This document shows, piece after piece, positions 25,665 through 34,349 of a stretch of 43,326 nt of DNA. The stretch comes from Achromobacter sp. RTa (GTDB lineage Bacteria > Pseudomonadota > Gammaproteobacteria > Burkholderiales > Burkholderiaceae_B): assembly GCF_000757485.1 (NCBI RefSeq), contig NZ_JPYO01000046.1, forward strand, positions 427,213 to 470,538, in the 5' to 3' direction. The stretch's first letter is position 1. Each line of letters starts with the position of its first letter. Under the pieces are notes generated by a model. The model was not told the DNA's origin. It did no database searches and saw only the letters and a list, made by a program, of their open reading frames with translations. Made by a program: the position numbers and the translations under genes.

Positions 25665-25832
25665 TTTTCAACATACCCGAATGTGAGGGGAAAGCGGAAC
25701 GCGACGGCGCGGGCGCCCGCCCGGCCTGAGCCAGGCGGACCGTCCGTCGAACCGCGTCCTGGAAGTGCGCGCGATGCGGGCCCTGGTTTCTGCCTACATC
25801 ATCGCGCCGCCCCCAGGCACAGCCTCAATGCA

Positions 25833-27245
25833 TCAGAGGCTGTAGTACATGTCGAATTCGACCGGGTGGGTCGTCATGCGCAGGCGGTTCACATCGCCCA
25901 TCTTCAGGTCGATATAGGCCGAAAGCATGTCGTTGCTGAACACGCCGCCGCGGGTCAGGAACTCGCGGTCGTTGTCCAGGGCTTCCAGCGCCTGCTCGAG
26001 CGACGAGCACACGGTCGGGATCTTCGCGTCTTCTTCCGGCGGCAGGTCGTACAGGTTCTTGTCGGCCGGATCGCCCGGGTGGATCTTGTTCTGCACGCCG
26101 TCCAGGCCGGCCATCATCAGCGCCGAGAAAGCCAGGTACGGGTTGGCCAGGGGATCCGGGAAGCGCGCTTCGACGCGGCGGCCCTTCGGGTTGCCGACGT
26201 AGGGGATGCGGATCGAAGCCGAGCGGTTGCGGGCCGAATAGGCCAGCTTGACCGGGGCTTCGTAGTGCGGGACCAGGCGCTTGTACGAGTTGGTGCCGGG
26301 GTTGGTGATGGCATTCAGCGCGCGGGCGTGCTTGATGATGCCGCCGATGTAGTACAGCGCGAATTCCGACAGGCCGGCGTAGCCGTTGCCCGCGAACAGG
26401 TTCTGGCCGTCCTTCCAGATCGACTGGTGCACGTGCATGCCGGAACCGTTGTCGCCGACGATGGGCTTGGGCATGAACGTGGCGGTCTTGCCGTAGGCGT
26501 GGGCCACGTTGTGAATGATGTACTTGGTGATCTGCGTCCAGTCGGCGCGCTGCACCAGCGTGCTGAACTTGGTGCCGATCTCGAGCTGGCCGGCGCCGGC
26601 CACTTCATGGTGGTGCACTTCGACCGGCACGCCCATCTGCTCCATCAGCAGGCACATTTCCGAACGCATGTCCTGGAAGGAGTCGACCGGAGGCACGGGG
26701 AAGTAGCCGCCCTTCACGGCGGGACGATGGCCGGTGTTGCCGCCCTCGAAATCCAGGCCGGTGGACCAGGAGGCCTCTTCCGACTTGATCTTGACGAAGG
26801 TGCCCGACATGTCGGTGTTCCAGGTCACGCCGTCGAACACGAAGAATTCGGGTTCCGGACCGAAGTAGGCGGTGTCGCCCAGGCCGGAGGACTTCAGGTA
26901 GGCTTCGGCGCGCTTGGCCAGCGAGCGCGGGTCGCGGTCATAGCCCTTCAGGTCCGAGGGTTCGACCACGTCGCACGACAGGATCAGGGTCGGCTCTTCG
27001 CGGAACGGATCCATGTTGGCCGTCGACAGGTCGGGGATGAGCAGCATGTCGGACGCTTCGATGCCCTTCCAGCCCGGGATCGAGGAACCGTCGAAAGCCT
27101 GACCGCTTTCCAGCTTGTCTTCATCGATAGCGCTGGTGGGCACGGAAACGTGGTGCTCGCGGCCAACCGTATCGGTAAAGCGGAAATCCACGAATTTCAC
27201 TTCGTTGTCGGCCATCTGTTTCAGGACGTCTTTCGGGCTTGCCAT
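25833..27245 (-). CDS. glnA: Glutamine synthetase type I
   Basis: A 470-residue GSI-beta enzyme making glutamine from glutamate, ammonia and ATP; a dodecamer in the cytoplasm. Hallmarks include the FDGSSIPGW loop (51-59), metal ligands around EPEFFVF (131-137), the HHHEVAGAGQ segment (211-220), NGSGMHVHQS (266-275) and the adenylylation site Tyr399 (KNLYDLPPEE), which implies control by GlnE. GGAGATGAC precedes the ATG. Upstream is a near-perfect sigma54 promoter with two NtrC sites, and ntrB-ntrC follow, the classical glnA-ntrBC arrangement. Confidence 0.98.
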   Translation of the reverse strand: MASPKDVLKQMADNEVKFVDFRFTDTVGREHHVSVPTSAIDEDKLESGQAFDGSSIPGWKGIEASDMLLIPDLSTANMDPFREEPTLILSCDVVEPSDLKGYDRDPRSLAKRAEAYLKSSGLGDTAYFGPEPEFFVFDGVTWNTDMSGTFVKIKSEEASWSTGLDFEGGNTGHRPAVKGGYFPVPPVDSFQDMRSEMCLLMEQMGVPVEVHHHEVAGAGQLEIGTKFSTLVQRADWTQITKYIIHNVAHAYGKTATFMPKPIVGDNGSGMHVHQSIWKDGQNLFAGNGYAGLSEFALYYIGGIIKHARALNAITNPGTNSYKRLVPHYEAPVKLAYSARNRSASIRIPYVGNPKGRRVEARFPDPLANPYLAFSALMMAGLDGVQNKIHPGDPADKNLYDLPPEEDAKIPTVCSSLEQALEALDNDREFLTRGGVFSNDMLSAYIDLKMGDVNRLRMTTHPVEFDMYYSL

Positions 27246-27305
27246 GTCATCTCCATTAGATAAAAAGGTCGAGGGCCTTGCCCGTCGACTGGCATAAATC
27301 AGGGA

Positions 27306-27321
27306 AGCAATATGCGTGCCA
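27306..27321 (-). promoter_or_regulatory. Sigma54 promoter of glnA
   Basis: On the minus strand the sequence reads TGGCAC-GCATA-TTGCT, matching the -24/-12 consensus TGGCACRNNNNTTGCW at every fixed position. Transcription would begin near 27294, leaving a leader of about 50 nt before the glnA ATG. Confidence 0.88.
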
Positions 27322-27373
27322 GGTTTTGCCCCTGGGATTCCCGGGGGACGGCATCAGGGTCAGGAGGAAATGT

Positions 27374-27423
27374 AGCACCATTATGGTGCAAAGCATGGGG
27401 CACGCATGCCCCATGCTGGTGCA
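27374..27423. promoter_or_regulatory. Paired NtrC binding sites upstream of glnA
   Basis: Two 17-bp dyads each match TGCACC-N5-GGTGCA with one mismatch: 27374-27390 (AGCACC-N5-GGTGCA) and 27407-27423 (TGCCCC-N5-GGTGCA). Their centres are 33 bp apart, three helical turns, so two dimers would bind on the same face, as at enteric glnA. They lie about 88 and 121 bp upstream of the predicted start. Confidence 0.75.
27393..27416 (-). terminator. Probable hemW terminator overlapping an NtrC site
   Basis: A perfect 10-bp stem GCATGGGGCA (27393-27402) and its complement at 27407-27416 with a 4-nt loop, starting 14 bp beyond the hemW stop. On the minus strand it is followed by TTTG only, so termination may be weak. 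Its outer arm shares bases with the distal NtrC site. Confidence 0.5.
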
Positions 27424-27429
27424 ATACCG

Positions 27430-28653
27430 CTACAGGAACATTTCCTGCAGGTCATTGAGGAATCGCCAGCCCAGGGGTGTCGCCCGCAAGCGGGTGGGAT
27501 CGGCGTCCAGCAGGCCCCGTTTCGAGGCTGCCTCCAATTGGTGCGCGATAACGGCGAGCGACAAACCGGTGCGTTCGCCGAATGCCGACGAAGCCACGCC
27601 TTCCTTAAGGCGCAGCGCGTTCAGCATGAACTCGAACGGCAGCTCGCCCGGGCCGACCTGCCGGCTTTCCGCGATATGGCTGCCGTCGCGCGCCATCGCG
27701 GCCTGCATCCAGGATTCCGGGCCGCGCAGCCGGGCCTCGCGCACGATCCTGTCGTGGAAAGACAGCTTGCCGTGGGCGCCCGGCCCGATGCCCAGATAAT
27801 CGCCGAACTCCCAATAATTCAGGTTGTGCCGGCAGCGCGCGCCCGGCCTGGCGTAGGCGGACACCTCGTAGCGGCCCAGTCCGGCCGCGGCCAGTTCCGC
27901 CTCGACCGCGTCCTGCATTGCCGCGCTCGTGTCGTCGTCCGGCAGGTCCTCCGGCGGGAACTTCGCAAAGACCGTGTTCGGCTCCATGGTCAGGTGATAG
28001 AGCGAAAGATGCTCCGTGCCGAAGGCCACGGCCTGCCGCAGGTCGGCCAGACAGGCGTCCAGCGTCTGCCCGGGCAAGGCGAACATCATGTCCAGGTTCA
28101 CGCGCGGCACGGCGCGCTGCGCCATCTCGATGGCCGCTCTGGCCTGGGCGGCGTCATGGATGCGCCCCAGCTTCTTCAGCTGGGCGTCGTCGAAGCTCTG
28201 GATGCCCAGCGAGAACCGGGTCACCCCGCTGGCGGCGTAGTCCCGGAAACGGCCGGCCTCGGCAGTGCCCGGGTTGGCCTCCATGGTGATCTCGGCGTCG
28301 GGCCAGAGGTTCAGGTAGGCGCGCAGCATGGCCAGCAATTCGTCGAGCCCGGCCGAAGACAGCAGGCTGGGCGTGCCGCCGCCGATGAACACCGACACCA
28401 CTTGCCTCCCCCAGATGGAAGGCAGCGCCTGCTCCAGATCGCTGCGCAGGGCGTCCAGGTAGGCGCGCTCGGGAATCTCGCCCCCGGGCGCGGCGTGTGA
28501 ATTGAAATCGCAATACGGGCACTTGCGCACGCACCAGGGCACGTGCACATAGACCGACAACGGCGGCAGGCTGGTCAGCGCCGCGCCGGCCGGCGCCTTC
28601 GGACGCGAAGATGGCGCACCCATGTCGTTGCGGATGGGAATGATGATGGACAT
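27430..28653 (-). CDS. hemW: HemW, radical-SAM heme chaperone
   Basis: A 407-residue radical-SAM protein. The CxxxCxxC cluster motif is at Cys41, Cys45 and Cys48 (WCVRKCPYCDF). The C-terminal HNLNYW pattern (HNxxYW) is characteristic of HemW, the heme-inserting protein, rather than of the coproporphyrinogen dehydrogenase HemN. The start has AGGA 9 nt upstream. It follows rdgB by 37 bp on the same strand, the common rdgB-hemW pairing. Older annotations call it an oxygen-independent coproporphyrinogen III oxidase. Confidence 0.94.
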   Translation of the reverse strand: MSIIIPIRNDMGAPSSRPKAPAGAALTSLPPLSVYVHVPWCVRKCPYCDFNSHAAPGGEIPERAYLDALRSDLEQALPSIWGRQVVSVFIGGGTPSLLSSAGLDELLAMLRAYLNLWPDAEITMEANPGTAEAGRFRDYAASGVTRFSLGIQSFDDAQLKKLGRIHDAAQARAAIEMAQRAVPRVNLDMMFALPGQTLDACLADLRQAVAFGTEHLSLYHLTMEPNTVFAKFPPEDLPDDDTSAAMQDAVEAELAAAGLGRYEVSAYARPGARCRHNLNYWEFGDYLGIGPGAHGKLSFHDRIVREARLRGPESWMQAAMARDGSHIAESRQVGPGELPFEFMLNALRLKEGVASSAFGERTGLSLAVIAHQLEAASKRGLLDADPTRLRATPLGWRFLNDLQEMFL

Positions 28654-28690
28654 GCGTAATTCCTGGACCCGGCGCCGCGCGGCGCCCTCC

Positions 28691-29314
28691 TCAAGCCTGG
28701 TTCAGCTTGCCCAGCAGTTCGCGCAGCGCGCGGGCGCGGTGGCTGACCTGGTTCTTTTCCTCGGGATCGAGGCTGGCGGCGGTCAAGGCCAGGTCGGGCA
28801 GGTAGAAGTGCGGATCGTAGCCGAAGCCGTTGGCGCCTTCGGGCTGGTCGATGATCTCGCCATGCCACAGGCCTTCGCCGATGAGCGGCCGCGGGTCGTT
28901 TTCCGAGCGCACCAGGGCCAGCACTGCAACATACCAGGCGCTGCGGTCGCCGATGCCGGCCAGCTTGCTCACCAGTAGCGCATTGTTGGCCTGGTCGGAC
29001 TTTTCGCCGCCGTGCATCTGGGCATAGCGCGCCGAATACACGCCCGGCGCGCCCTCCAGCGCGGCCACGCACAGGCCCGAATCATCCGCCAGGGCCGGCA
29101 GCCCGGTCAGGCGGCTGGCATGGCGGGCCTTGGCCAGCGCATTCTCAACGAATGTAACGTGCGGCTCTTCGGCTTCCGGCACGCCGAGCTCGCCCTGGGG
29201 GACCAGCTCTATGCCCAGGGGCGCGAACAGGGCCGAGAATTCGCGCAGCTTGCCGGCGTTGTTGGACGCCAGCACGACGCGGCGCAGGGAATCGGGAATC
29301 TTGGGGGAAGTCAT
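28691..29314 (-). CDS. rdgB: RdgB/HAM1, non-canonical purine NTP pyrophosphatase
   Basis: A 207-residue housekeeping enzyme hydrolysing (d)ITP and XTP to monophosphates, keeping deaminated purines out of nucleic acids. The family motifs ASNNAGK (near residue 17), LADDSGL (about 74-80) and FGYDPHFY are present, with SHRARAL near the end. The ATG at 29314 gives the normal length; the open frame continuing to 29512 has no family similarity. It precedes hemW. In many Burkholderiales rph lies directly upstream, but here about 6.8 kb separates them. Confidence 0.95.
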   Translation of the reverse strand: MTSPKIPDSLRRVVLASNNAGKLREFSALFAPLGIELVPQGELGVPEAEEPHVTFVENALAKARHASRLTGLPALADDSGLCVAALEGAPGVYSARYAQMHGGEKSDQANNALLVSKLAGIGDRSAWYVAVLALVRSENDPRPLIGEGLWHGEIIDQPEGANGFGYDPHFYLPDLALTAASLDPEEKNQVSHRARALRELLGKLNQA

Positions 29315-29517
29315 GGGGCAAATTGTATAGGCGGCGGCCCTCTCGCGCCGCCGATCCGCCCAATATCCCTGCCGGCCGGAAGGGCAAAACCAATTCGTTG
29401 TTGACAGGCCCAAGGCGACGGCTGAAGATTGCGCGCCAGTCGTCGGCGCAACAACGCAGACATATTTTGTTGTCAATATGGCCAACTTGTCACTGATCGT
29501 ATCTGAACGCACCGGCG

Positions 29518-31371
29518 ATGGACCCTATTCACGCTTTGCCCAGGCAGGCCGCGGCCCGCGCGTCCTCCTCCAACCCGGACAGCGCGTCCGCGCACGTGAA
29601 CCTCGCCGGCATACTGCGCAAACGGCTGCTGCGCCCGCGTTTCCAGCCGGTCGTTGACCTGTCCCACAGCCGGGTCTATGGCCACGAAAGCCTGATCCGC
29701 GGGCCGGCCGATACCGCCCTGCACTTCCCCGACGCGCTGTTCGCCGAAGCCCGGCGCCAGGGGCTGCACCCGCAGCTCGAGTTGGCCAGCTTCCGCGCCG
29801 GCGCCCAGGGCTTCCAGCGGCACGACGCCTCCGGCATGCTGTTCCTGAACCTGTCGGGCTCGGCCCTGATCCATTACTGGACGCTGTGGGGCGACGAAAT
29901 GCCCCAGCGCCTGCTGAAGGATTGCGCGCTCGCGCCGTCCAGCATCATTGTCGAATTGACCGAGCAGGACCCGCTGTCCGACCACATGGAGGAAGTCGCC
30001 AGCGCATTCGCCTGCCTGCGCGAGCACGGCATGCGCGTCGCGCTGGACGACTACGGCGTGGGGAATTCCAATCTTCAGCTGTGGTCCGAGATGCAGCCGG
30101 ACCTGGTCAAGATCGACCGCTATTTCTTCGACGGCATCGGCCAGGACGCACGCAAGCAGAACATGGTGCGCGCCATCCTGAAGGTGGCGCAGCACCTGGG
30201 CACCGCCATCGTGGCCGAGGGCATCGAAACCGCCGAAGACCTGGCCGTGGTGCGCGAGCTGGACATCCGCTACGCCCAGGGCTGGTTCCTGGGCCGGCCG
30301 GACGAAATGCTGCTGACCGAGCTGGCCCCGCCCCTGCGCGATTCGCTGCGCGTGCGCACGCCCGCGGCTACGCCGCAACGCGCCGTCGGCGGCACCGCCG
30401 CCAGCCTCCGCGTCGAGGCGCCGGCCGCCCTGCTGCCCGAACACACCAACGATGACGTGCACCGGCTCTTCATCGAGCACAAGGGCATGCACGCGGTGGC
30501 GGTGGTGGATGCCGACAACCGCCCGGTCGGCATCATCAACCGGCGCGACTTCCTGGAGCATTACGCGCAGCGCTATACCCGCGAGCTGTTCGGCCGCGAC
30601 GCCTGCTCGACCTTCATGAACGCGGAGCCGGTGCTGGTGGACTTGAACGTGTCCATCGACCAACTGAGCCACGTGCTGATTTCCGAGGACCAGCGCTACC
30701 TGATGGACGGGCTGATCATCACCCGCGAGGGCCGCTACGACGGCCTGGCCACCGGCGAGACGTTGGTGCGCTCCGTGACGGAAATGCGCATCGAAGCCGC
30801 GCGTTACGCCAACCCGCTGACCTCGCTGCCCGGCAATATCCCCATCAGCCGGCATATCGCCACCCTGCTGGAGGACGCGGACGATTTCACGATCTGCTAT
30901 GGCGACCTGAACAATTTCAAGCCGTTCAACGACGTCTATGGCTACTGGCGCGGCGACGACATGATCATGCTGACCGCCGAGGTCATCAAGCGCCACTGCG
31001 ATCCGCAGCGCGATTTCGTGGGCCACGTGGGCGGAGACGATTTCGTCGTGCTGATGCGCAGTTCAGACTGGATGGACCGCGCCCGCCGCATCATCGCGGA
31101 GTTCAACGAGCGCGCCATCGACCTGTATGACGACGAAGGCCGCCGCAACGGCGGCATCGAAGCCGAGGACCGCTACGGCGTGCCGCGCTTCTTCCCGTTC
31201 GTGACGCTGGGGGTGGGCGCCCTCACCGTCACGCCCTCACTATGCGAGCGCATCCGCCCGGAGGACATCGCCTCGGCCGCCGCCCACGTCAAGCACAAGG
31301 TCAAGCATGGGAACCTGTCGCTGGTGACCGAGCGCTACGCCGGCGCCCCTTTGCCGCAGCTCGACGGCTGA
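29518..31371 (+). CDS. EAL-CBS-GGDEF cyclic-di-GMP protein
   Basis: A 617-residue protein without clear membrane segments. The EAL domain (about 35-270) keeps the phosphodiesterase residues: Glu57-Ser-Leu-x-Arg61, Asn111, Glu146, Asp177-Asp178, Lys198, Glu234 and Gln254. A tandem CBS region (about 300-420, with HAVAVVDADNRPVGIINRRD) may bind a nucleotide. The GGDEF domain (about 430-600) has GGDDF at 505-509 instead of GGDEF, so cyclase activity is doubtful and it may only bind GTP. Net role is probably cyclic-di-GMP breakdown. The 3' end overlaps the convergent chemoreceptor gene by 132 bp. Confidence 0.9.
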   Translation: MDPIHALPRQAAARASSSNPDSASAHVNLAGILRKRLLRPRFQPVVDLSHSRVYGHESLIRGPADTALHFPDALFAEARRQGLHPQLELASFRAGAQGFQRHDASGMLFLNLSGSALIHYWTLWGDEMPQRLLKDCALAPSSIIVELTEQDPLSDHMEEVASAFACLREHGMRVALDDYGVGNSNLQLWSEMQPDLVKIDRYFFDGIGQDARKQNMVRAILKVAQHLGTAIVAEGIETAEDLAVVRELDIRYAQGWFLGRPDEMLLTELAPPLRDSLRVRTPAATPQRAVGGTAASLRVEAPAALLPEHTNDDVHRLFIEHKGMHAVAVVDADNRPVGIINRRDFLEHYAQRYTRELFGRDACSTFMNAEPVLVDLNVSIDQLSHVLISEDQRYLMDGLIITREGRYDGLATGETLVRSVTEMRIEAARYANPLTSLPGNIPISRHIATLLEDADDFTICYGDLNNFKPFNDVYGYWRGDDMIMLTAEVIKRHCDPQRDFVGHVGGDDFVVLMRSSDWMDRARRIIAEFNERAIDLYDDEGRRNGGIEAEDRYGVPRFFPFVTLGVGALTVTPSLCERIRPEDIASAAAHVKHKVKHGNLSLVTERYAGAPLPQLDG

Positions 31372-32949
31372 GGCCTGCTCCGCGCCGCCCGGCGCGGCGA
31401 TCCGGAACACCGCGACGGCCCTGCGCAGGCCCTGCGCCTGGGCTTCCAGGGCCGCGGCCGCCGCGGCGGTCTGCTCCACCATGGCGGCATTTTCCTGGGT
31501 GGAACGCTCGATGTCGGCCACCGCGTCGTTCACCGATGCGATGCCTGCGGCCTGTTCTGCGGTGGCGTTGGAGATATCGGCCACGATCTGCGTGACCCGG
31601 TCCACCGACACGACCATGTCGCGCATGGTGTCGCCCGCCAAGCCCACCTGGCGCACCCCGGCCTCCACCCGCGAGGCGGAGTCCTCGATCAGGCCCTTGA
31701 TTTCCCTGGCCGCCTGCGCGCTGCGCTGGGCCAGCGAGCGCACCTCGCCCGCCACCACCGCGAAGCCCTTGCCCTGCTCGCCCGCGCGAGCCGCCTCCAC
31801 CGCGGCGTTGAGCGCCAGGATATTGGTCTGGAAGGCGATGCTATCGACCACCCCCACGATCTCGCCGATCCGGCGCGCGCTGTCGGCGATGCCGCGCATG
31901 CTTTGCACCACTTCCTCGACGGCCTGTCCGCCGCGCTGCGCCAGTTGCGTGGCGCCTTGCGCCTGCCGGCTGGCCTGGTCGGCATTGCCGGCGGTCAGCT
32001 GCACCGTATGCGCCAGCTGCGTCAGGTTGGCCGCCGCTTCCTGCAGCGAGCCGGCCTGGCGGGCGGTGCGGTCCGACATGTCCGCGCCGCCGGCGGCGAT
32101 CTCGCCCGAGCCGGCGTGGATTTCCTCCACCCCCTGCCGCACCGACGACACGGCGGCCGACAAGCCGGTCTGCATGCGCCGCATGGCGGAATACAGCACG
32201 CCGATCTCGTTGTCGCCACGCATGGCGATCGAGCCCGTCAGGTCGCCATCCGCGATGCGATCGAAGTGCGAGCCGGCCTCGTTCAACGGCCGCAGGATGC
32301 CGCGGCGGAACGCCAGCCGGATCAGAAGCGCCAGCACAGCCACCAGCCCCAGCACGCCGGCGGCCACCGCGATCACCCGTTCCAGGGTGAGGCTCGCGCC
32401 CGCCACCGCCGCCTGCCCCTGCTGACGCGCATACGCCTGGTACGCGTCCGCCTGCTTGACGTAGCCCGCGCCGCTGGCGGGCAGCACCTTGTCCACCAGC
32501 CGATTCACCTCGATGCCGTTCCAGCCCTTGATGGCGGCCAGCATGGGCGCCAACGTCTGGTCCGCGAAGGCGGCATACGCCGCCAGCACCCCGTCGAACA
32601 GCAGCGCGCCCTGCGCACTGGTGTCCGGGTTCGCGCGCAGGCGGGCCAGGCTGGCCGCGGCCTGCTTGAGCAGCGCGTCCGCATGGCCCAGCGACTGGTC
32701 GCGGGCTTCTTGCAGGCCGCTTTCCATCGCCGTCTTCGCATCCGTCAGCGCGGCGCGGGCCTGGAACAGCCTGCTCGTCAAGTCCGACAGGTCGCTGGCC
32801 CGCTCGATGCTGCCCCGGCCCAGCGCCTCGATATCCGCGCGGTTATCGCGCAGCACGGCAATGCCGGCCGCCGCCGCGACGGCGAACAGCACCACAAACA
32901 ACGCAAGAATGGCTGACAACGCCGTTGTGACCCTGATGTTTTTCCGCAT
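31240..32949 (-). CDS. Methyl-accepting chemotaxis protein with read-through C terminus
   Basis: A 569-residue chemoreceptor. The first membrane helix is at about 9-33, a helical periplasmic sensor domain runs to about 190, the second membrane helix is at about 195-215, then a HAMP domain and the long signalling hairpin with the conserved tip (VVDSIAFQTNILALNAAVEAAR region). The start at 32949 removes 27 spurious residues of a longer frame. The family's normal end is around AVAVFRIA; here about 45 further residues are encoded antisense to the 3' end of the GGDEF gene, indicating a lost stop codon. No CheR/CheB pentapeptide tether is seen. Ligand unknown. Confidence 0.92.
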   Translation of the reverse strand: MRKNIRVTTALSAILALFVVLFAVAAAAGIAVLRDNRADIEALGRGSIERASDLSDLTSRLFQARAALTDAKTAMESGLQEARDQSLGHADALLKQAAASLARLRANPDTSAQGALLFDGVLAAYAAFADQTLAPMLAAIKGWNGIEVNRLVDKVLPASGAGYVKQADAYQAYARQQGQAAVAGASLTLERVIAVAAGVLGLVAVLALLIRLAFRRGILRPLNEAGSHFDRIADGDLTGSIAMRGDNEIGVLYSAMRRMQTGLSAAVSSVRQGVEEIHAGSGEIAAGGADMSDRTARQAGSLQEAAANLTQLAHTVQLTAGNADQASRQAQGATQLAQRGGQAVEEVVQSMRGIADSARRIGEIVGVVDSIAFQTNILALNAAVEAARAGEQGKGFAVVAGEVRSLAQRSAQAAREIKGLIEDSASRVEAGVRQVGLAGDTMRDMVVSVDRVTQIVADISNATAEQAAGIASVNDAVADIERSTQENAAMVEQTAAAAAALEAQAQGLRRAVAVFRIAAPGGAEQASAVELRQRGAGVALGHQRQVPMLDLVLDVGGGRGDVLRADALA

Positions 32950-32995
32950 ATCCGTCCGTGTGTTACCTCGCCGCCCGCGGCGGCCCTGGCCGGAA

Positions 32996-33022
32996 TTATG
33001 GGCACCCAGTTTGGCAATTTCT
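32996..33022 (-). promoter_or_regulatory. Possible sigma28 (flagellar) promoter of the chemoreceptor
   Basis: On the minus strand GCCCATAA (7 of 8 match to the sigma28 -10 GCCGATAA) at 32996-33003 lies 47 bp before the receptor ATG. A poor -35 (AGAA for TAAA) sits 15 bp upstream. Chemoreceptors are often sigma28-dependent. The same bases include CATAAT, a plausible sigma70 -10. Confidence 0.35.
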
Positions 33023-33177
33023 TGACACAACCCCGGAGCCGGGCTGACAAACTCCCGTCATGAAACCGCGCTTTTGCGAACAGGAACCCCGTATTAACCA
33101 ATTGTGAATTGGCATGGGCTGCGCCTTGCGGCACATTCAACCCTGTACCGAACCATCACCCATCCAGAAACAGCCTC

Positions 33178-34338
33178 ATGCACAACGCCTCCCACGCCTA
33201 CCAGGACATCCGCGAAGCCGTGCGCGATCTCTGCGCCCAGTTCCCCTCCGAATATTTCCGCAAGGTCGACGAAGAACGGGGCTACCCCGAAGCGTTCGTC
33301 AACGCCCTGACCGAAGCGGGCTGGCTGGCGGCCCTGATTCCGCAGGAATACGGCGGTTCGGGCCTGGGATTGACCGAAGCCTCGGTCATCATGGAGGAAA
33401 TCAACCGCAGCGGCGGCAACTCCGGCGCCTGCCACGGCCAGATGTACAACATGGGCACCCTGCTGCGCCATGGCTCGGAAGCCCAGAAGCGCGAGTACCT
33501 CCCGCGCATCGCGGCCGGCGAGCTGCGCCTGCAATCCATGGGCGTCACCGAACCCACCACCGGCACCGACACCACCAAGATCAAGACCACCGCCGTCAAG
33601 CGCGGCGACCGCTACGTCATCAACGGCCAGAAGGTCTGGATTTCGCGCGTGCAGCACTCCGACCTGATGATCCTGCTTGCCCGCACCACGCCGCTGGAGC
33701 AGGTCACCCGCAAGTCGGAAGGCATGTCCATCTTCCTCGTCGACCTGCATCACGCCGTCAAGCACGGCATGACGATCCGGCCCATCCCCAACATGGTCAA
33801 CCACGAGACCAACGAGCTATTCTTCGACAACCTTGAAATCCCCGAAGAGAACCTGATCGGCGAGGAAGGCAAGGGGTTCAAGTACATCCTGGACGGCCTG
33901 AACGCCGAGCGCACCCTGATCGCCGCCGAATGCATCGGCGACGGCTACTGGTTCGTGGACAAGGTCACCGCCTACGCCAAGGAACGCATGGTGTTCGGCC
34001 GCCCCATCGGCCAGAACCAGGGCGTGCAGTTCCCCATCGCCCGCGCCCATATCAACGTGGAAGCGGCCAGCCTGATGCGCTACGAGGCCTGCCGCCTCTT
34101 CGACGCCCACCAGCCTTGCGGCGCGCAAGCCAACATGGCAAAGCTGCTGGCCGCCGACGCCTCCTGGGAGGCGGCCAACGCCTGCCTGCAGTTCCACGGC
34201 GGCTTCGGCTTCGCCAACGAGTACGACGTCGAGCGCAAGTTCCGCGAAACCCGTCTCTACCAGGTCGCGCCCATTTCGACGAACCTGATCCTGTCGTACG
34301 TCGCCGAACACATCCTGGGCCTGCCCCGCTCCTTCTGA
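33178..34338 (+). CDS. Acyl-CoA dehydrogenase family protein
   Basis: A 386-residue flavoenzyme that would form a 2,3-double bond in an acyl-CoA using FAD. Family segments are present: MGVTEPTTGTDTTKIKTTA (121-139), WISRVQHSD, AYAKERMVFGRPIGQNQGVQFPIA (265-288) and QFHGGFGFANEYDVERKFRE (338-357). The usual catalytic Glu in a C-terminal YEGT motif is absent: the sequence reads LYQVAPIST. Glu244 or Glu251 in the helix where long-chain and isovaleryl enzymes carry their base could substitute. It is followed 11 bp later by an MmgE/PrpD gene, so a two-gene carboxylate pathway is likely. A CCAATT-GTG-AATTGG dyad (33098-33112) lies upstream. Confidence 0.88.
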   Translation: MHNASHAYQDIREAVRDLCAQFPSEYFRKVDEERGYPEAFVNALTEAGWLAALIPQEYGGSGLGLTEASVIMEEINRSGGNSGACHGQMYNMGTLLRHGSEAQKREYLPRIAAGELRLQSMGVTEPTTGTDTTKIKTTAVKRGDRYVINGQKVWISRVQHSDLMILLARTTPLEQVTRKSEGMSIFLVDLHHAVKHGMTIRPIPNMVNHETNELFFDNLEIPEENLIGEEGKGFKYILDGLNAERTLIAAECIGDGYWFVDKVTAYAKERMVFGRPIGQNQGVQFPIARAHINVEAASLMRYEACRLFDAHQPCGAQANMAKLLAADASWEAANACLQFHGGFGFANEYDVERKFRETRLYQVAPISTNLILSYVAEHILGLPRSF

Positions 34339-34349
34339 TACGCCCATCC

